DNA from: UBA4416 sp040387475
GTDB lineage: Bacteria > Bacteroidota > Bacteroidia > B-17B0 > Aurantibacillaceae
Length of the DNA stretch: 64,000 nt
Direction of reading: 5' to 3'
Assembly (NCBI GenBank): GCA_040387475.1
Contig: JAZKDT010000022.1
Coordinates: forward strand, 1 to 64,000
The notes under the pieces were generated by a model. It did no database searches. It had not been told where the DNA came from and saw only the letters and a list, made by a program, of their open reading frames with translations. The position numbers and the translations under genes are program-made. Shown one piece after another: positions 1 to 9,025 of the stretch; the first letter of the stretch is position 1; each line of letters begins with the position of its first letter.

Positions 1-784
1 AACGGTAATTAAGTGATTTAGCATTCCACCTGGTATAAGCAAAATGATCTTCGGAAACAAGACTATGCTGATATTCTATGGTTGATATATTAAAATTGTT
101 GGCCGCCCGCAACAACGGAGAAATGTTTTCCCCATAGTAACAATAAAACAAGATGTGTTTAAATTCATTTTTTTTCAAAAAATCCACATAGGATAAATAA
201 TCAATTTGATGCTCAATTATAGTCTTTGAAATTGACTGATATGTATCAGGTAAAGCACTCCCGAGCCTGGATGTTAAAAAGCTTTCAATCCGTTTAATCT
301 GTTTTTGAAAATCAAAGTGGTTATTGTACTGGTCCACTACTCTATTTTGATATATAATACGACCAATAGCGGTAACAGGATTATTTACCGTATTAATTAC
401 TTTATAGTCTATTTTCTCTTTATCAAAATAGGTTAGAAAGGGATATGTAAATTGATTTATTAATGTACCATCAATAAATTTAGTAGTAGTATTCCGACCG
501 GATGTAAATACTGCTACTTTAAAAGCTTCACGTTTATCAAACTTTCGTCTCATACGAGCAATAAGTCTACTTTTTATCGAATATCTTTTCAACACTATTC
601 TTAAACTCTTTGGGTTTGCTAACACAGGATGACTGTCAATGGTCATTAATTGATGTAATTTAAAAGCAACGTGAATTTTAATTACCGGCCACCAGTTTAC
701 GTCCCATAACAAAAAATTGTCATTCTCAAATTGACTTGAAAATTCATCTAAGATGTTTAAATATTCGTTTCGGGATTTAAACAT
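1..784 (-). CDS. Glycosyltransferase-like protein, C-terminus beyond window
   Basis: An open frame begins at an ATG on the minus strand (codon 782-784) and stays open for 261 codons to the left edge, so the C-terminus is missing. The visible part has no signal peptide or membrane segment. Near residues 237-255 it carries an EYQHSLVSEDHFAYTRWN segment. Similar E-x-QHG/S...H-x-x-Y segments occur in putative GT-B-type glycosyltransferases and capsule-synthesis proteins of Bacteroidota. It lies 44 nt downstream of a polytopic membrane protein, in the same direction as the polysaccharide locus, which fits a role in glycan assembly. The assignment rests on that short motif and on context; the donor and acceptor cannot be told. 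Confidence 0.6.
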   Translation of the reverse strand, partial: MFKSRNEYLNILDEFSSQFENDNFLLWDVNWWPVIKIHVAFKLHQLMTIDSHPVLANPKSLRIVLKRYSIKSRLIARMRRKFDKREAFKVAVFTSGRNTTTKFIDGTLINQFTYPFLTYFDKEKIDYKVINTVNNPVTAIGRIIYQNRVVDQYNNHFDFQKQIKRIESFLTSRLGSALPDTYQSISKTIIEHQIDYLSYVDFLKKNEFKHILFYCYYGENISPLLRAANNFNISTIEYQHSLVSEDHFAYTRWNAKSLNYR

Positions 785-828
785 TACTATTTAAAGGTGC
801 AATATGTAAAATCATCCCCGGACACTAA

Positions 829-2523
829 TTAAAGTAATTTATAGATATATACGTTTTTTAAATAATCATTCCCGCTTAACCTATAAATAAATTTTAAATT
901 ATCTGCTTCGTTGTTTATTTTTTTGGAAGAAAAAATAAATTGACAATTCATGCTTTTTAATACGGTGTAGTTGAGTTCCAAATTATTTATTTCCAAACTA
1001 TCTATTTCAGAAACAAATAGGTAACAACGGCTCCCCCACATATCAAAGTATTTTTTCTTTTTGGGGTTTTTATCAAGCTCTTTTACCATTATTTCCCTGA
1101 ATTTGTGCTTGTATTCTAACGGATAGTTTGCAACATACATATCAAGGTTCTGAAATCCATTATAAATGGTAATAGCAGGATCTATCCCAATATTAACAAC
1201 ATTATAGCTGGTTTGGGGTTCTTTAATGCCATTTTTAATAATTGAGAATAATTTTTCAGAATAAAAATCATTAAACCTTACTGCCTTTTCGGGTATGTTT
1301 TCGGACGATCCAATTTTATCCATCAACGTATATCTAACTGTAGGTGATGAAAAAAACGAATACCCGATTTGAGTAAATAACAATAAGAATAGAACAACAT
1401 TTATTGTTTTTATCTTCACACCCGACAATATATTGGCCGAATAGCCCAAGATCAACAGCCACAATAAAGGATATAAGGTATAAAATCTATCGATCTGAAA
1501 AAGTGCCAAAAATTTTAAATTTCTCGAAATGTTATATACTCTCGTGTAATCCATAACTTTATAGAAAAATATAATTACCAAAGCAATTGCCAATAATTTA
1601 ATAATTAAATAAGATTGTTTGTTTTTATAATAAACCCCTATTCCTGTGGCGATTATCGCTGTAAACAACAGATAAGGAAAATGTATACTATCTGCATGGT
1701 ATTGCGCAGTTTTAAAATGATGAAAAGTTTGCTCGATTAACGTTTTAAGATTATAAATCAAATCACGATTACTAAATTCCGTACGATGCGAAATAAAATC
1801 AGGAGCGACAAAAAAACTTAAAATCAATCTGTATTCCACAAACATATAAATAATTGTTATGAGGGATATTGCTCCCAAAAACATGAGATTCATTTTTCTA
1901 TATTTAATAAAATCCCTTAACCATATTAAAAATATAAAGAATACAAAAAACACCGGACTGAAAATTAACGCGGAAAATAGTGGAAATATCGCGATAATGG
2001 CCCAGTCGCTATATTTTGAAGTTCCACTTCTAACATTTAAAAAAGCGTACAGCAGAAGAGGCTGGCCGGCTATACTTAAACAAGCATGTGACCAAAAAGG
2101 CATTAACGCAAAACACAATGCCACAAGATAAATAATTACAAGCTTTTGGCCCGACATGATATACTTTTCAAGAAGAAGTACGGCGCCAATCAACGCTGCA
2201 GTATGTAGAAAAAAAAGATTGAAAACATAAGCCGTAAACGGACTTAAAAAATGGTAGAGCCATAAGGTAAAATAGTACTCTGAAATAAAACAGGCGCGCG
2301 GCAGTCCACCCATAAAACCCGGAACGATAGTTTCATTAGACGCAAACTCAGACCCACTCTTAGTAAGGGTTTTAAAATATATAAGAACAGAATCCAAATT
2401 ATCATGAATCCAGATGCGGACATCCTCCCCAAATAGAAGGTAAGGTGATAAAAATAAAATTAAAATAAAACTGCTGAACAGCTTTAGTTTAAACTCTACT
2501 TTGTCATTTTCAGCTGATGTCAT
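829..2523 (-). CDS. Polytopic membrane protein of the polysaccharide locus (DUF6044/GT-C-like)
   Basis: The 564-residue product has about ten hydrophobic segments between residues 15 and 410, followed by a soluble C-terminal region of about 150 residues. After the first membrane segment comes an acidic loop with the motif IHDNLDSVL (about residues 38-46). An early Asp/Glu loop of this sort is seen in GT-C-fold glycosyltransferases and in the uncharacterised DUF6044 membrane family. Its place between wecE and a glycosyltransferase-like gene, on the same strand, suggests that it adds or modifies a sugar on a lipid-linked glycan. The family call comes from motif memory and is tentative. That it is a multi-pass inner-membrane protein is clear from the sequence. 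Confidence 0.7.
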   Translation of the reverse strand: MTSAENDKVEFKLKLFSSFILILFLSPYLLFGEDVRIWIHDNLDSVLIYFKTLTKSGSEFASNETIVPGFMGGLPRACFISEYYFTLWLYHFLSPFTAYVFNLFFLHTAALIGAVLLLEKYIMSGQKLVIIYLVALCFALMPFWSHACLSIAGQPLLLYAFLNVRSGTSKYSDWAIIAIFPLFSALIFSPVFFVFFIFLIWLRDFIKYRKMNLMFLGAISLITIIYMFVEYRLILSFFVAPDFISHRTEFSNRDLIYNLKTLIEQTFHHFKTAQYHADSIHFPYLLFTAIIATGIGVYYKNKQSYLIIKLLAIALVIIFFYKVMDYTRVYNISRNLKFLALFQIDRFYTLYPLLWLLILGYSANILSGVKIKTINVVLFLLLFTQIGYSFFSSPTVRYTLMDKIGSSENIPEKAVRFNDFYSEKLFSIIKNGIKEPQTSYNVVNIGIDPAITIYNGFQNLDMYVANYPLEYKHKFREIMVKELDKNPKKKKYFDMWGSRCYLFVSEIDSLEINNLELNYTVLKSMNCQFIFSSKKINNEADNLKFIYRLSGNDYLKNVYIYKLL

Positions 2524-2652
2524 GTGTGTTTAAGTAATTTAAAAAATTATATTTTTTCAAAAACAATGTACATACTTGTTTTCATTTTTGTTTGTAAATA
2601 TTCGGCATATCGTTAATACTTCGAAAGACTCTGATTTTAAATAATATCCAAT

Positions 2653-3777
2653 TTATTTATAAAAAGTAATTATTAAATCAATAATTCGTTCGACATCTTT
2701 TTCATTTAGCTCATAATAAAAAGGAAGCCTTAATAAAGTATCAGCATACTTGTCTGACTCCAACAAGTCCCTTCCATCGTGCAAATTCGTATAATAAGGA
2801 CTTTTATGTAAACTTAAATAATGAAAGACGGCGTAAACACTATCCTTTTTCAAATGTTCTATTAAATCTGTTCTTTCTTCCAATGAACTACATTGTATAA
2901 AAAACATGTGCGCATTATTACTTGCATACGCCGGCAAATAAGGCAAATTCAACTTGCCCTGAGTTTTTAAAAAACTTAATGCGTTGTAGTACTGATCCCA
3001 AATTTGTTTCCGTTTTGTCTGAATATTGTCGAGATTTTCGAGTTGAGCGTATAAAAAGGCAGCGATGATGTCGGACGGTAAAAATGACGACCCAATATCT
3101 ACCCAGCCATATTTATCTACTTCACCCCTGAAAAAGGACGACCTATTTGTACCTTTTTCGCGAATTATTTCAGCTCGTTTACTAAAACGATCATCATTTA
3201 TAGCTAACATGCCCCCTTCACCCGAAATAATATTTTTTGTCTCGTGAAACGAAAATGCAGCCATATGCCCAATGGAACCCAGTGGCTTTCCATTATAATA
3301 AGAATCTATCGCCTGAGCTGCATCTTCTACAACAAACAAGTTATATGTATTGGCCAAAGCCATAATTTTATCCATATCACATGCAATACCCGCATAATGT
3401 ACCGGAACAATTACTTTTGTTTTTGCTGTTATTAAAGCCTCTAATTTTTCAGCATCCATATTTGGGTTATCCTGACAACTATCTGCAAAAATGATTTTGG
3501 CACCACGCAATACAAAGGCATTAACTGTTGATACAAACGTATAGGAAGGGGCAATTACCTCATCACCTTCTTTAATGTCTAATAAAATTGCGGCCATCTC
3601 CAGTGCGTCTGTGCATGAGGTAGTAAGCAATGCCTTTTTAAAGCCATACTTTCGTTCAAAAAACTCATGACATTTTTTTGTATAAATACCGTCCCCGGAT
3701 ATTTTACAGGATGATACTGCCTGATAAATGTAGTGTGTTTCTTTACCTGTCAGGTATGGTTTATTAAATGGGATCAT
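2653..3777 (-). CDS. wecE: Sugar aminotransferase, WecE/RffA type (PLP)
   Basis: This 374-residue protein belongs to the DegT/DnrJ/EryC1 family of PLP-dependent sugar aminotransferases. WecE makes dTDP-4-amino-4,6-dideoxy-galactose from the 4-keto sugar, with glutamate as amino donor. Visible marks are the N-terminal MIPFNKPYLTGKE, the cofactor region TTSCTDALEMAAI (52-64), VEDAAQAID (150-158), and the SFHETKN motif whose Lys181 should form the Schiff base. The GEGGM that follows is also typical. Length and start agree with WecE (about 375 residues). It supplies an amino sugar to the surrounding O-antigen-like locus. The exact sugar nucleotide is not fixed by the sequence; FdtB/QdtB-like 3-aminotransferases are relatives, but the N-terminus looks more like WecE. 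Confidence 0.85.
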   Translation of the reverse strand: MIPFNKPYLTGKETHYIYQAVSSCKISGDGIYTKKCHEFFERKYGFKKALLTTSCTDALEMAAILLDIKEGDEVIAPSYTFVSTVNAFVLRGAKIIFADSCQDNPNMDAEKLEALITAKTKVIVPVHYAGIACDMDKIMALANTYNLFVVEDAAQAIDSYYNGKPLGSIGHMAAFSFHETKNIISGEGGMLAINDDRFSKRAEIIREKGTNRSSFFRGEVDKYGWVDIGSSFLPSDIIAAFLYAQLENLDNIQTKRKQIWDQYYNALSFLKTQGKLNLPYLPAYASNNAHMFFIQCSSLEERTDLIEHLKKDSVYAVFHYLSLHKSPYYTNLHDGRDLLESDKYADTLLRLPFYYELNEKDVERIIDLIITFYK

Positions 3778-3837
3778 ACAGTATATCTTAAAAAATTATG
3801 GGTTGATTTATTTTCACTATGGTAAATTAATGACTTT

Positions 3838-4530
3838 TCATATTTTTTTTCCCGTTTTAAGCCCTTCCGAAATATAACTATCAAACCCGTTTTGTTTCAT
3901 TGCTTCCATAACCAGCTCATAATCATAAGACACTCGAGTAAAATGCGCGTTTAACTCTTGATCAATTATCACATATGACGCTTTATTGTTTCCATCTCTG
4001 GGTTGGCCTACTGAACCAGGATTTATCCATGTTTTACCACCATACGTTTTTTTGTAGGAAGGTAAATGAGTATGACCTGAAATAAGTATATCTTCATTAA
4101 ACTGATGCCTCTCGAGGTATAAATCGTTTACATCAAACACATACTCGTCAACATTATCGCTTAATCCGGCATGTATTAATTTGATCGATCGATTTGCATG
4201 AATGATCTCCAAATGGGTTGGTATAGTTCTAAGAAAATTAATCGTAGATTCATTAGCCTTTTGCAATTGCCATTTCAATATGTGGGTACATGTTTTCGAT
4301 CTTTCTATCACACCCGAATGATTGATTAAAGCATCATCATGATTTCCTAAAACAGTTGGTATCTTCAAGTCAATAATCTTCTGTACAACTTCGTTAAAAA
4401 AACAGTAGTATCCTACCAGATCACCTAAGCAATAAATATCACTGATCTCTTTTGATTGAATGTCTTTTATAACAGCTTCTAATGCAGGAAGGTTTCCATG
4501 TATGTCAGATATGATAGCTATCTTACTCAT
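3838..4530 (-). CDS. Metallophosphoesterase, YfcE/MJ0936-like
   Basis: The 230-residue protein has all the blocks of a calcineurin-like phosphodiesterase: SDIHGN (8-13) with Asp9 and His11 as metal ligands, GDLVGY near 36, GNHDD near 62, SGHTH near 152 and a closing NPGSVGQPRD. It resembles the small YfcE/MJ0936 phosphodiesterases, which hydrolyse phosphodiester or phosphomonoester bonds with Mn2+ or similar. Its start codon lies inside the end of the ATP-grasp gene (8-nt overlap), so the two are probably translated together. Inside a glycan locus it may remove a phosphate from an activated intermediate; that is inference. No signal peptide is present, so it should be cytoplasmic. Confidence 0.8.
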   Translation of the reverse strand: MSKIAIISDIHGNLPALEAVIKDIQSKEISDIYCLGDLVGYYCFFNEVVQKIIDLKIPTVLGNHDDALINHSGVIERSKTCTHILKWQLQKANESTINFLRTIPTHLEIIHANRSIKLIHAGLSDNVDEYVFDVNDLYLERHQFNEDILISGHTHLPSYKKTYGGKTWINPGSVGQPRDGNNKASYVIIDQELNAHFTRVSYDYELVMEAMKQNGFDSYISEGLKTGKKI

Positions 4531-5488
4531 ATGTTATCTGATCAGCTATATATCGTATGGCTCTCCCCTCTTTTTTATCCTGGATAGAGTAAGTTTTATT
4601 TTCCAGATAATGCTGAATACAAAACAAAGGGTCATTGTAGCCAAATTTTGTTCTTAAAGAACAGGCGCTTGAAATTCTTGGGTTTATTTCTAACAAGTAA
4701 ACTTTATTGTTTTGTTTTCTGAATTGAAAGTTAGTTGGCCCCTCTGGCTTAAATATTTTAACGAGGTCTTTTATGGCCTTCATCAATAATTCATCATTTT
4801 TAATAGTGTATGTTTTTTCTGATGCGCCTGCCTTTGATAAATATCTCCTTAATATTAAACTATCAATATAGTTACCGGTTCCATCACCAAATACAGAAAT
4901 GGTATATTCATCATCTACTGTGCCAACTGAAGGTTGAAAGAGTGTTGCTTCATTTACTTCATCAGCAATTTTCAAATAATCTGCTTCATTGCGTATCACA
5001 TAAAAGCCCTTGGATGCGTATGAACTTTTTGGCTTTATAACAAAAGGTAAACCTATTTTTTCGGCCGCTGATTTATAGTTAAGGTCAATGAAGGTTGGAA
5101 TTAAAAAGGAATAAGATCTGCCTTTCAAAAACTGATACATACTCCACTTATCTTTTGAGAGATGCACAAGCTCCTTTTTATTAAGAACAATCCTTGTCTT
5201 AAAGTTATGTTGATTGTCAATGAAATAATACAGATCCTGCTCAATACCCGGAAATACAATATCGATCTGATGATCACTAATTATTTTTGTGATGATATTT
5301 TTATATTCCGGATTGCTCGTATATGGAACCTGTATAAACTCATCACACACATATTTGCCATAATTTTCCTGAAATATATCTAAGCCCACTATTTTGCAAT
5401 TTACATTTGCCAGTCTCAGACTTTCAATAATGCCATAGCCAATAATGGCGCCTACCCCCGTAACTAATATATTATACTGTTGCGTCAT
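4523..5488 (-). CDS. ATP-grasp ligase of carbamoyl-phosphate-synthase-like type
   Basis: The 321-residue protein starts with a pre-ATP-grasp fold (NILVTGVGAIIGYGIIESLR, residues 6-25). Next come the ATP-binding segment VIKPKSSYASKGFYVI (about 150-165) and the metal-binding LEINPRISSA (about 272-281). ATP-grasp enzymes of this size join a carboxylate to an amine or thiol through an acyl-phosphate. The gene shares one base with the SDR gene upstream and overlaps the phosphoesterase gene downstream by 8 nt, so the three form a tightly coupled set. Close to an aminotransferase, it could attach an acyl or amino-acid group to an amino sugar. The substrate is unknown. Confidence 0.8.
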   Translation of the reverse strand: MTQQYNILVTGVGAIIGYGIIESLRLANVNCKIVGLDIFQENYGKYVCDEFIQVPYTSNPEYKNIITKIISDHQIDIVFPGIEQDLYYFIDNQHNFKTRIVLNKKELVHLSKDKWSMYQFLKGRSYSFLIPTFIDLNYKSAAEKIGLPFVIKPKSSYASKGFYVIRNEADYLKIADEVNEATLFQPSVGTVDDEYTISVFGDGTGNYIDSLILRRYLSKAGASEKTYTIKNDELLMKAIKDLVKIFKPEGPTNFQFRKQNNKVYLLEINPRISSACSLRTKFGYNDPLFCIQHYLENKTYSIQDKKEGRAIRYIADQITYE

Positions 5489-6300
5489 TAAATCTGATTA
5501 TATGCTTCTTTAAAATAATTCATCAAATTATTTTCACCGCCAATAGCCGACGTTAATTCCTCATTTTGTTCCGCAATATGGTAAAGAAGTCCTATTTTAT
5601 CTCCTACGCTTACTAACTCTTTTGAGTTATAGCTTTCATTTAAGCTTGTTAATTGTTTGAACAATTCATTAAAAGAAAGTGTAAATGCATCTAAATGTGC
5701 ATTGAGAACTCCGTTTAAATTTTTATCAATAACGATTTCGATCATTTTGACGGCAAGCTCTACGGGCATATAATTCCTATAACACTCTTTATTGTTATAA
5801 AATATAGAAATTGGATTATTACTTTTTATTTCTTTTAATAGATAATAAAGCCCTGCCTGTGAAGTTCTTGATAAACCTTTAGCATCAAACATCTGCGTAA
5901 ATCTTAAAACCGAAAAACCTTCTGAAGGCATTTCAGTACGAATAAGATCTTCGGTAATTGCTTTTTTTAAATTGTAACTATTGTCGAATCTATTTTCGTA
6001 TAAAGCAGAAACACTGGAAATATGAATCAGTTTAGAATTCGAATACTTACAAAATGTTATCAAATCTTCGGTACAAGCAAGCGCCTGACTATAAGATAAG
6101 CTTATCGGATTGATATTGTTGATAACGATATCATAGCGTTTACTAATAATTTGCCCTAATGAATCTTTTCCGGCTTGGTATTTAATCCCTTTTTCTGTTA
6201 CCTGATTAGCATAAGTGTAATCTACCGTGTGCTTATCTTTAAAATAATGGCGGATATAGCTTCCTAAAAAGCCTGTTCCTCCTATTATTAAAATATTCAT
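5488..6300 (-). CDS. NAD-dependent epimerase/dehydratase (extended SDR family)
   Basis: This 270-residue protein has the dinucleotide-binding motif GGTGFLGSY (7-15) at the N-terminus of a Rossmann fold. HISSVSALYEN (about 97-107) follows, with SYNLKK about 15 residues later as the likely Tyr-x-x-x-Lys pair. It is shorter than classical GDP/UDP-sugar epimerases (310-340) and more like RmlD-type or WcaG-like reductases. The ATG of the ATP-grasp gene shares a base with its stop codon. It probably reduces or epimerises a nucleotide sugar or a related intermediate made by this locus. The substrate cannot be read from the sequence. Confidence 0.8.
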   Translation of the reverse strand: MNILIIGGTGFLGSYIRHYFKDKHTVDYTYANQVTEKGIKYQAGKDSLGQIISKRYDIVINNINPISLSYSQALACTEDLITFCKYSNSKLIHISSVSALYENRFDNSYNLKKAITEDLIRTEMPSEGFSVLRFTQMFDAKGLSRTSQAGLYYLLKEIKSNNPISIFYNNKECYRNYMPVELAVKMIEIVIDKNLNGVLNAHLDAFTLSFNELFKQLTSLNESYNSKELVSVGDKIGLLYHIAEQNEELTSAIGGENNLMNYFKEAYNQI

Positions 6301-6331
6301 TAAGTAAATCTGTTATTAAAGATCAGATATA

Positions 6332-7183
6332 TTATTTTGTAGCAACAAAGCCGACGTATTTATATAAATGCCTTGATAAAGGCATTGAACTATGTAATAC
6401 TTCGTTGAACCATTTTGCTGTTTCCAAATTCTTTTCTTTCTCAGAATTAGGATTATTTACAACTAAAGTTTCGCCAAGGAACCAGTGATATTTAATTTCA
6501 ACTTTCGAGAAACCCGCACCTAATAAAGTCTCGATCAATTCTTCTTCTTTAAATCCACCTTTGATGTTTTTTCCATACTCAGCAGTATTATAGACTTCCG
6601 GATTCACACCAAATGTTTTTTCGATGTCTTCATCTTTATGATTTACCTCTTCCACCTCGCGTTTTACTAAGGGCGAATAATTGCCATTTCTTTCCAGTTT
6701 ATTAATTGCTTCCCAGAAGTAGTAATTAGGGTCCAATTCATTTACAAAAACCCCACCTTTTCTTAATGCTTTGGCCGCTGTTTCAATAGTTGGTTTAATG
6801 TCGTATAAATGGTGAAGAAATGAATGGGCTGTTGCCATGTCGTATTTCCCTTCAACCACAGGATACGAACCTGTGTCATGATTTATTAATTCAATCTTTG
6901 CATTACCGGACTTATCAACTCTATCCAACATCACTTGCGTTACATCAACACCAGTGATTTCATCCACATATTCTTTCATCAGGTTGATCATAAAACCAGT
7001 TCCACAACCAAGATCTAAAATCTTTCTCGCACCAACTGCATCAATTTCTTTTTTCAAAAGAGCCTTTACTCGTTTCAGGTTTTCTGGTCTGTATTGAGGT
7101 TCTAATTTTTCGTACTCATGAGACGATTTAGTATATAACTCAATATTTGCACTAATTACTTCTTTGTATTTTTCTGTATTCAT
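6332..7183 (-). CDS. Class I SAM-dependent methyltransferase
   Basis: The 283-residue protein has a canonical class I methyltransferase core: motif I ILDLGCGTGFM (55-65), an acidic post-I residue in ITGVDVT (76-82), and a motif IV-like segment MATAHSFLHHLYD (about 115-127). Immediately after comes ALRKGGVFVNELDPN, the usual motif VI region. The N-terminal 50 residues and C-terminal 100 residues are extra helices that would bind the substrate. It stands between an SDR gene and an oxygenase gene on the same strand, with 31- and 23-nt gaps. O- or C-methylation of a sugar or a small acyl group of the polysaccharide is plausible. The Met start follows an AT-rich spacer with no clear Shine-Dalgarno site, usual for this phylum. 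Confidence 0.85.
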   Translation of the reverse strand: MNTEKYKEVISANIELYTKSSHEYEKLEPQYRPENLKRVKALLKKEIDAVGARKILDLGCGTGFMINLMKEYVDEITGVDVTQVMLDRVDKSGNAKIELINHDTGSYPVVEGKYDMATAHSFLHHLYDIKPTIETAAKALRKGGVFVNELDPNYYFWEAINKLERNGNYSPLVKREVEEVNHKDEDIEKTFGVNPEVYNTAEYGKNIKGGFKEEELIETLLGAGFSKVEIKYHWFLGETLVVNNPNSEKEKNLETAKWFNEVLHSSMPLSRHLYKYVGFVATK

Positions 7184-7206
7184 AATTTTTATATTTTAAA
7201 TTAATA

Positions 7207-8013
7207 TTATTCCTGACCTCCTTTATATAATCTTTTTTCTTCCGGTTGAAAAAATTCTTCCAGCGAAGATGGTAACCTAGTGTCAAAACCAATAATTCTA
7301 CGAGCTTGATCATTTAATTGATTTGAGATCGTTTCAGGAACAAACCGAACCCAATCCATACGTTGTTTCATATACGGCCTACACATATTAATGGTAAGTG
7401 CATGTCTGAATGTATCTGTTGTATTTACTCCGGCCGCATGCCACATTCTGGCATTAAGTACTATAATTGACCCTTTTTTGCAAGTTAATCTGATGCTTTT
7501 CTTTTTAAATAATTCTTCAGAAGGAATTAGATCTGTGTTATGCGACCCAGGTAAGGCGTAGGTGGCTCCATTATCTAAAGTAAAATCATCCAATGCCCAA
7601 ATAACACCCAAATTAGTTGGATAATTAGGGATTAATCGGGGACTATCAACGTGCATCCTGCTTCCGTAGTTATTTCCTTTTGGTGGTAACGAAGACGAGG
7701 TATAAGCATACATGATCCAATGATCTCCCAACAACGCAGCAATTAATTGTTGTATCCTTGGGTCTTCTAATGTTTTACCAAATGAAATATCCTTGCACAA
7801 CAAATCATGCATATGGTATTTGTCCAACAAGCTTCTTTCTGACGCATCAAATGGAACGTACTCGCTAATAGCTTTTTCCAATCTTTCTCTCAAAAAATTA
7901 CAATTTTCTTGCGTTAAAAAATCCTCAATGACATTATATCCTAAAGTATTCATGTTAAAAACATGATCATGAATAAACTCTTTAGAGTATTTTTCGAAAT
8001 GTGAAAACTCCAT
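7207..8013 (-). CDS. Phytanoyl-CoA dioxygenase (PhyH)-family Fe(II)/2-oxoglutarate oxygenase
   Basis: The 268-residue protein shows the facial triad of PhyH-family oxygenases: His121 and Asp123 in GSRMHVDSP, and His192 in ARMWHAAG. Arg203 in TFRHAL is well placed to bind 2-oxoglutarate. The surrounding WALDDFTLDNGATYALPGSH (140-158) is typical of the double-stranded beta-helix core. Such enzymes hydroxylate carbon centres of small molecules and are known from natural-product and some glycan pathways. It sits 4 nt downstream of a GT2 glycosyltransferase gene and upstream of a methyltransferase, so hydroxylation followed by methylation of the same group is an appealing but untested order of events. 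Confidence 0.85.
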   Translation of the reverse strand: MEFSHFEKYSKEFIHDHVFNMNTLGYNVIEDFLTQENCNFLRERLEKAISEYVPFDASERSLLDKYHMHDLLCKDISFGKTLEDPRIQQLIAALLGDHWIMYAYTSSSLPPKGNNYGSRMHVDSPRLIPNYPTNLGVIWALDDFTLDNGATYALPGSHNTDLIPSEELFKKKSIRLTCKKGSIIVLNARMWHAAGVNTTDTFRHALTINMCRPYMKQRMDWVRFVPETISNQLNDQARRIIGFDTRLPSSLEEFFQPEEKRLYKGGQE

Positions 8014-8017
8014 GTAT

Positions 8018-8959
8018 TTAAAAATTAAATTTTTCGTTTATAATATATAACGGCCTATTCTGTACTTCCTTCAATATTCTTCCAATATAAAGAGAGGCAA
8101 ATCCAATGACCATGATCTGAATCCCACCGATAAATGTAATCAATGAAACAGTAGTCGTATAACCCGCTTGAATGTTCAGAAAAAATATCTTTGAGATCAG
8201 TAAAAAAGCGGTTAGTAAAAATCCAATCAACGCTATAATACAACCAAATCCCACGATTAATCTTAATGGATAATCTGAAAATGAAATAATAGATTCAACC
8301 GCCATCTTTAATCTTTTACTGAAATTGTATGATGACTTTCCTATTTCCCTTTCTTTATGAATAATTGGAAAATAGCCATGTTTAAAGCCCAGCCAGGTTT
8401 CTAAACCAGGAATGTACCTTGATTTTTCTGATAGCGAATTATAAGCATCTACAAACTTCCGATTCATAATTCGCAGCGTGGTTACATTTAAAGGCATTTT
8501 ACTATTTGTTAAATAATTCAAGACAAACGCAAATGACCGTGAGGTGATGCGATTTACAAAGCTTGTTTTTCTTTCATCAGATAAACCATACACTATATCA
8601 AACTTTTTATCCTTTATAAAATCTAATAATTTTGGAATCTCTGATGGTGGCTCTTGCATATCAACATTGAGCATACCTACGTATTTGCCCGAAGCATTTT
8701 TGTACCCACAACTTAAAGCTATATGCTGTCCAAAATTCCTGCTAAAATCAATAACTTTGACGAATTTTTTTTCTTTTGAAAGTTCAACTAAATAATCAAT
8801 AGAATTATTTTTACTACCATCATTAACAAAAATCAATTCAGTATCATCTTCGATATTAGTTTTACCTAAATATTTTTGAAACTCTTTTTCATACTCAATA
8901 CAAAAGGCTTCTGCCAGATAACCATCATTGTATATTGGTACAACCATTGAATATTGCAT
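8018..8959 (-). CDS. GT2 glycosyltransferase, DPM1/GtrB-like, with two C-terminal membrane helices
   Basis: The 313-residue protein begins with MVVPIYNDG (5-13). It has FVNDGSKNNS (44-53), the nucleotide-sugar site around NVDMQEPPSEIP (98-109), and a GLETWLGF segment near 190 in the acceptor region. Two hydrophobic helices follow at about 232-258 and 268-295. This is the layout of polyprenyl-phosphate sugar transferases such as GtrB, ArnC and dolichol-phosphate mannose synthase. It likely charges undecaprenyl phosphate with one sugar at the cytoplasmic face, or extends the lipid-linked chain. The Asp-x-Asp of the family appears as Asp-Met-Gln (VDMQ), acceptable in this subfamily. Spacing to the oxygenase gene is 4 nt. 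Confidence 0.85.
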   Translation of the reverse strand: MQYSMVVPIYNDGYLAEAFCIEYEKEFQKYLGKTNIEDDTELIFVNDGSKNNSIDYLVELSKEKKFVKVIDFSRNFGQHIALSCGYKNASGKYVGMLNVDMQEPPSEIPKLLDFIKDKKFDIVYGLSDERKTSFVNRITSRSFAFVLNYLTNSKMPLNVTTLRIMNRKFVDAYNSLSEKSRYIPGLETWLGFKHGYFPIIHKEREIGKSSYNFSKRLKMAVESIISFSDYPLRLIVGFGCIIALIGFLLTAFLLISKIFFLNIQAGYTTTVSLITFIGGIQIMVIGFASLYIGRILKEVQNRPLYIINEKFNF

Positions 8960-9025
8960 CTTTGCTCCGCTAGATATTATTTATAAAATTAACCAAAAAA
9001 TTAATATAAGAACTCACTTAAAATT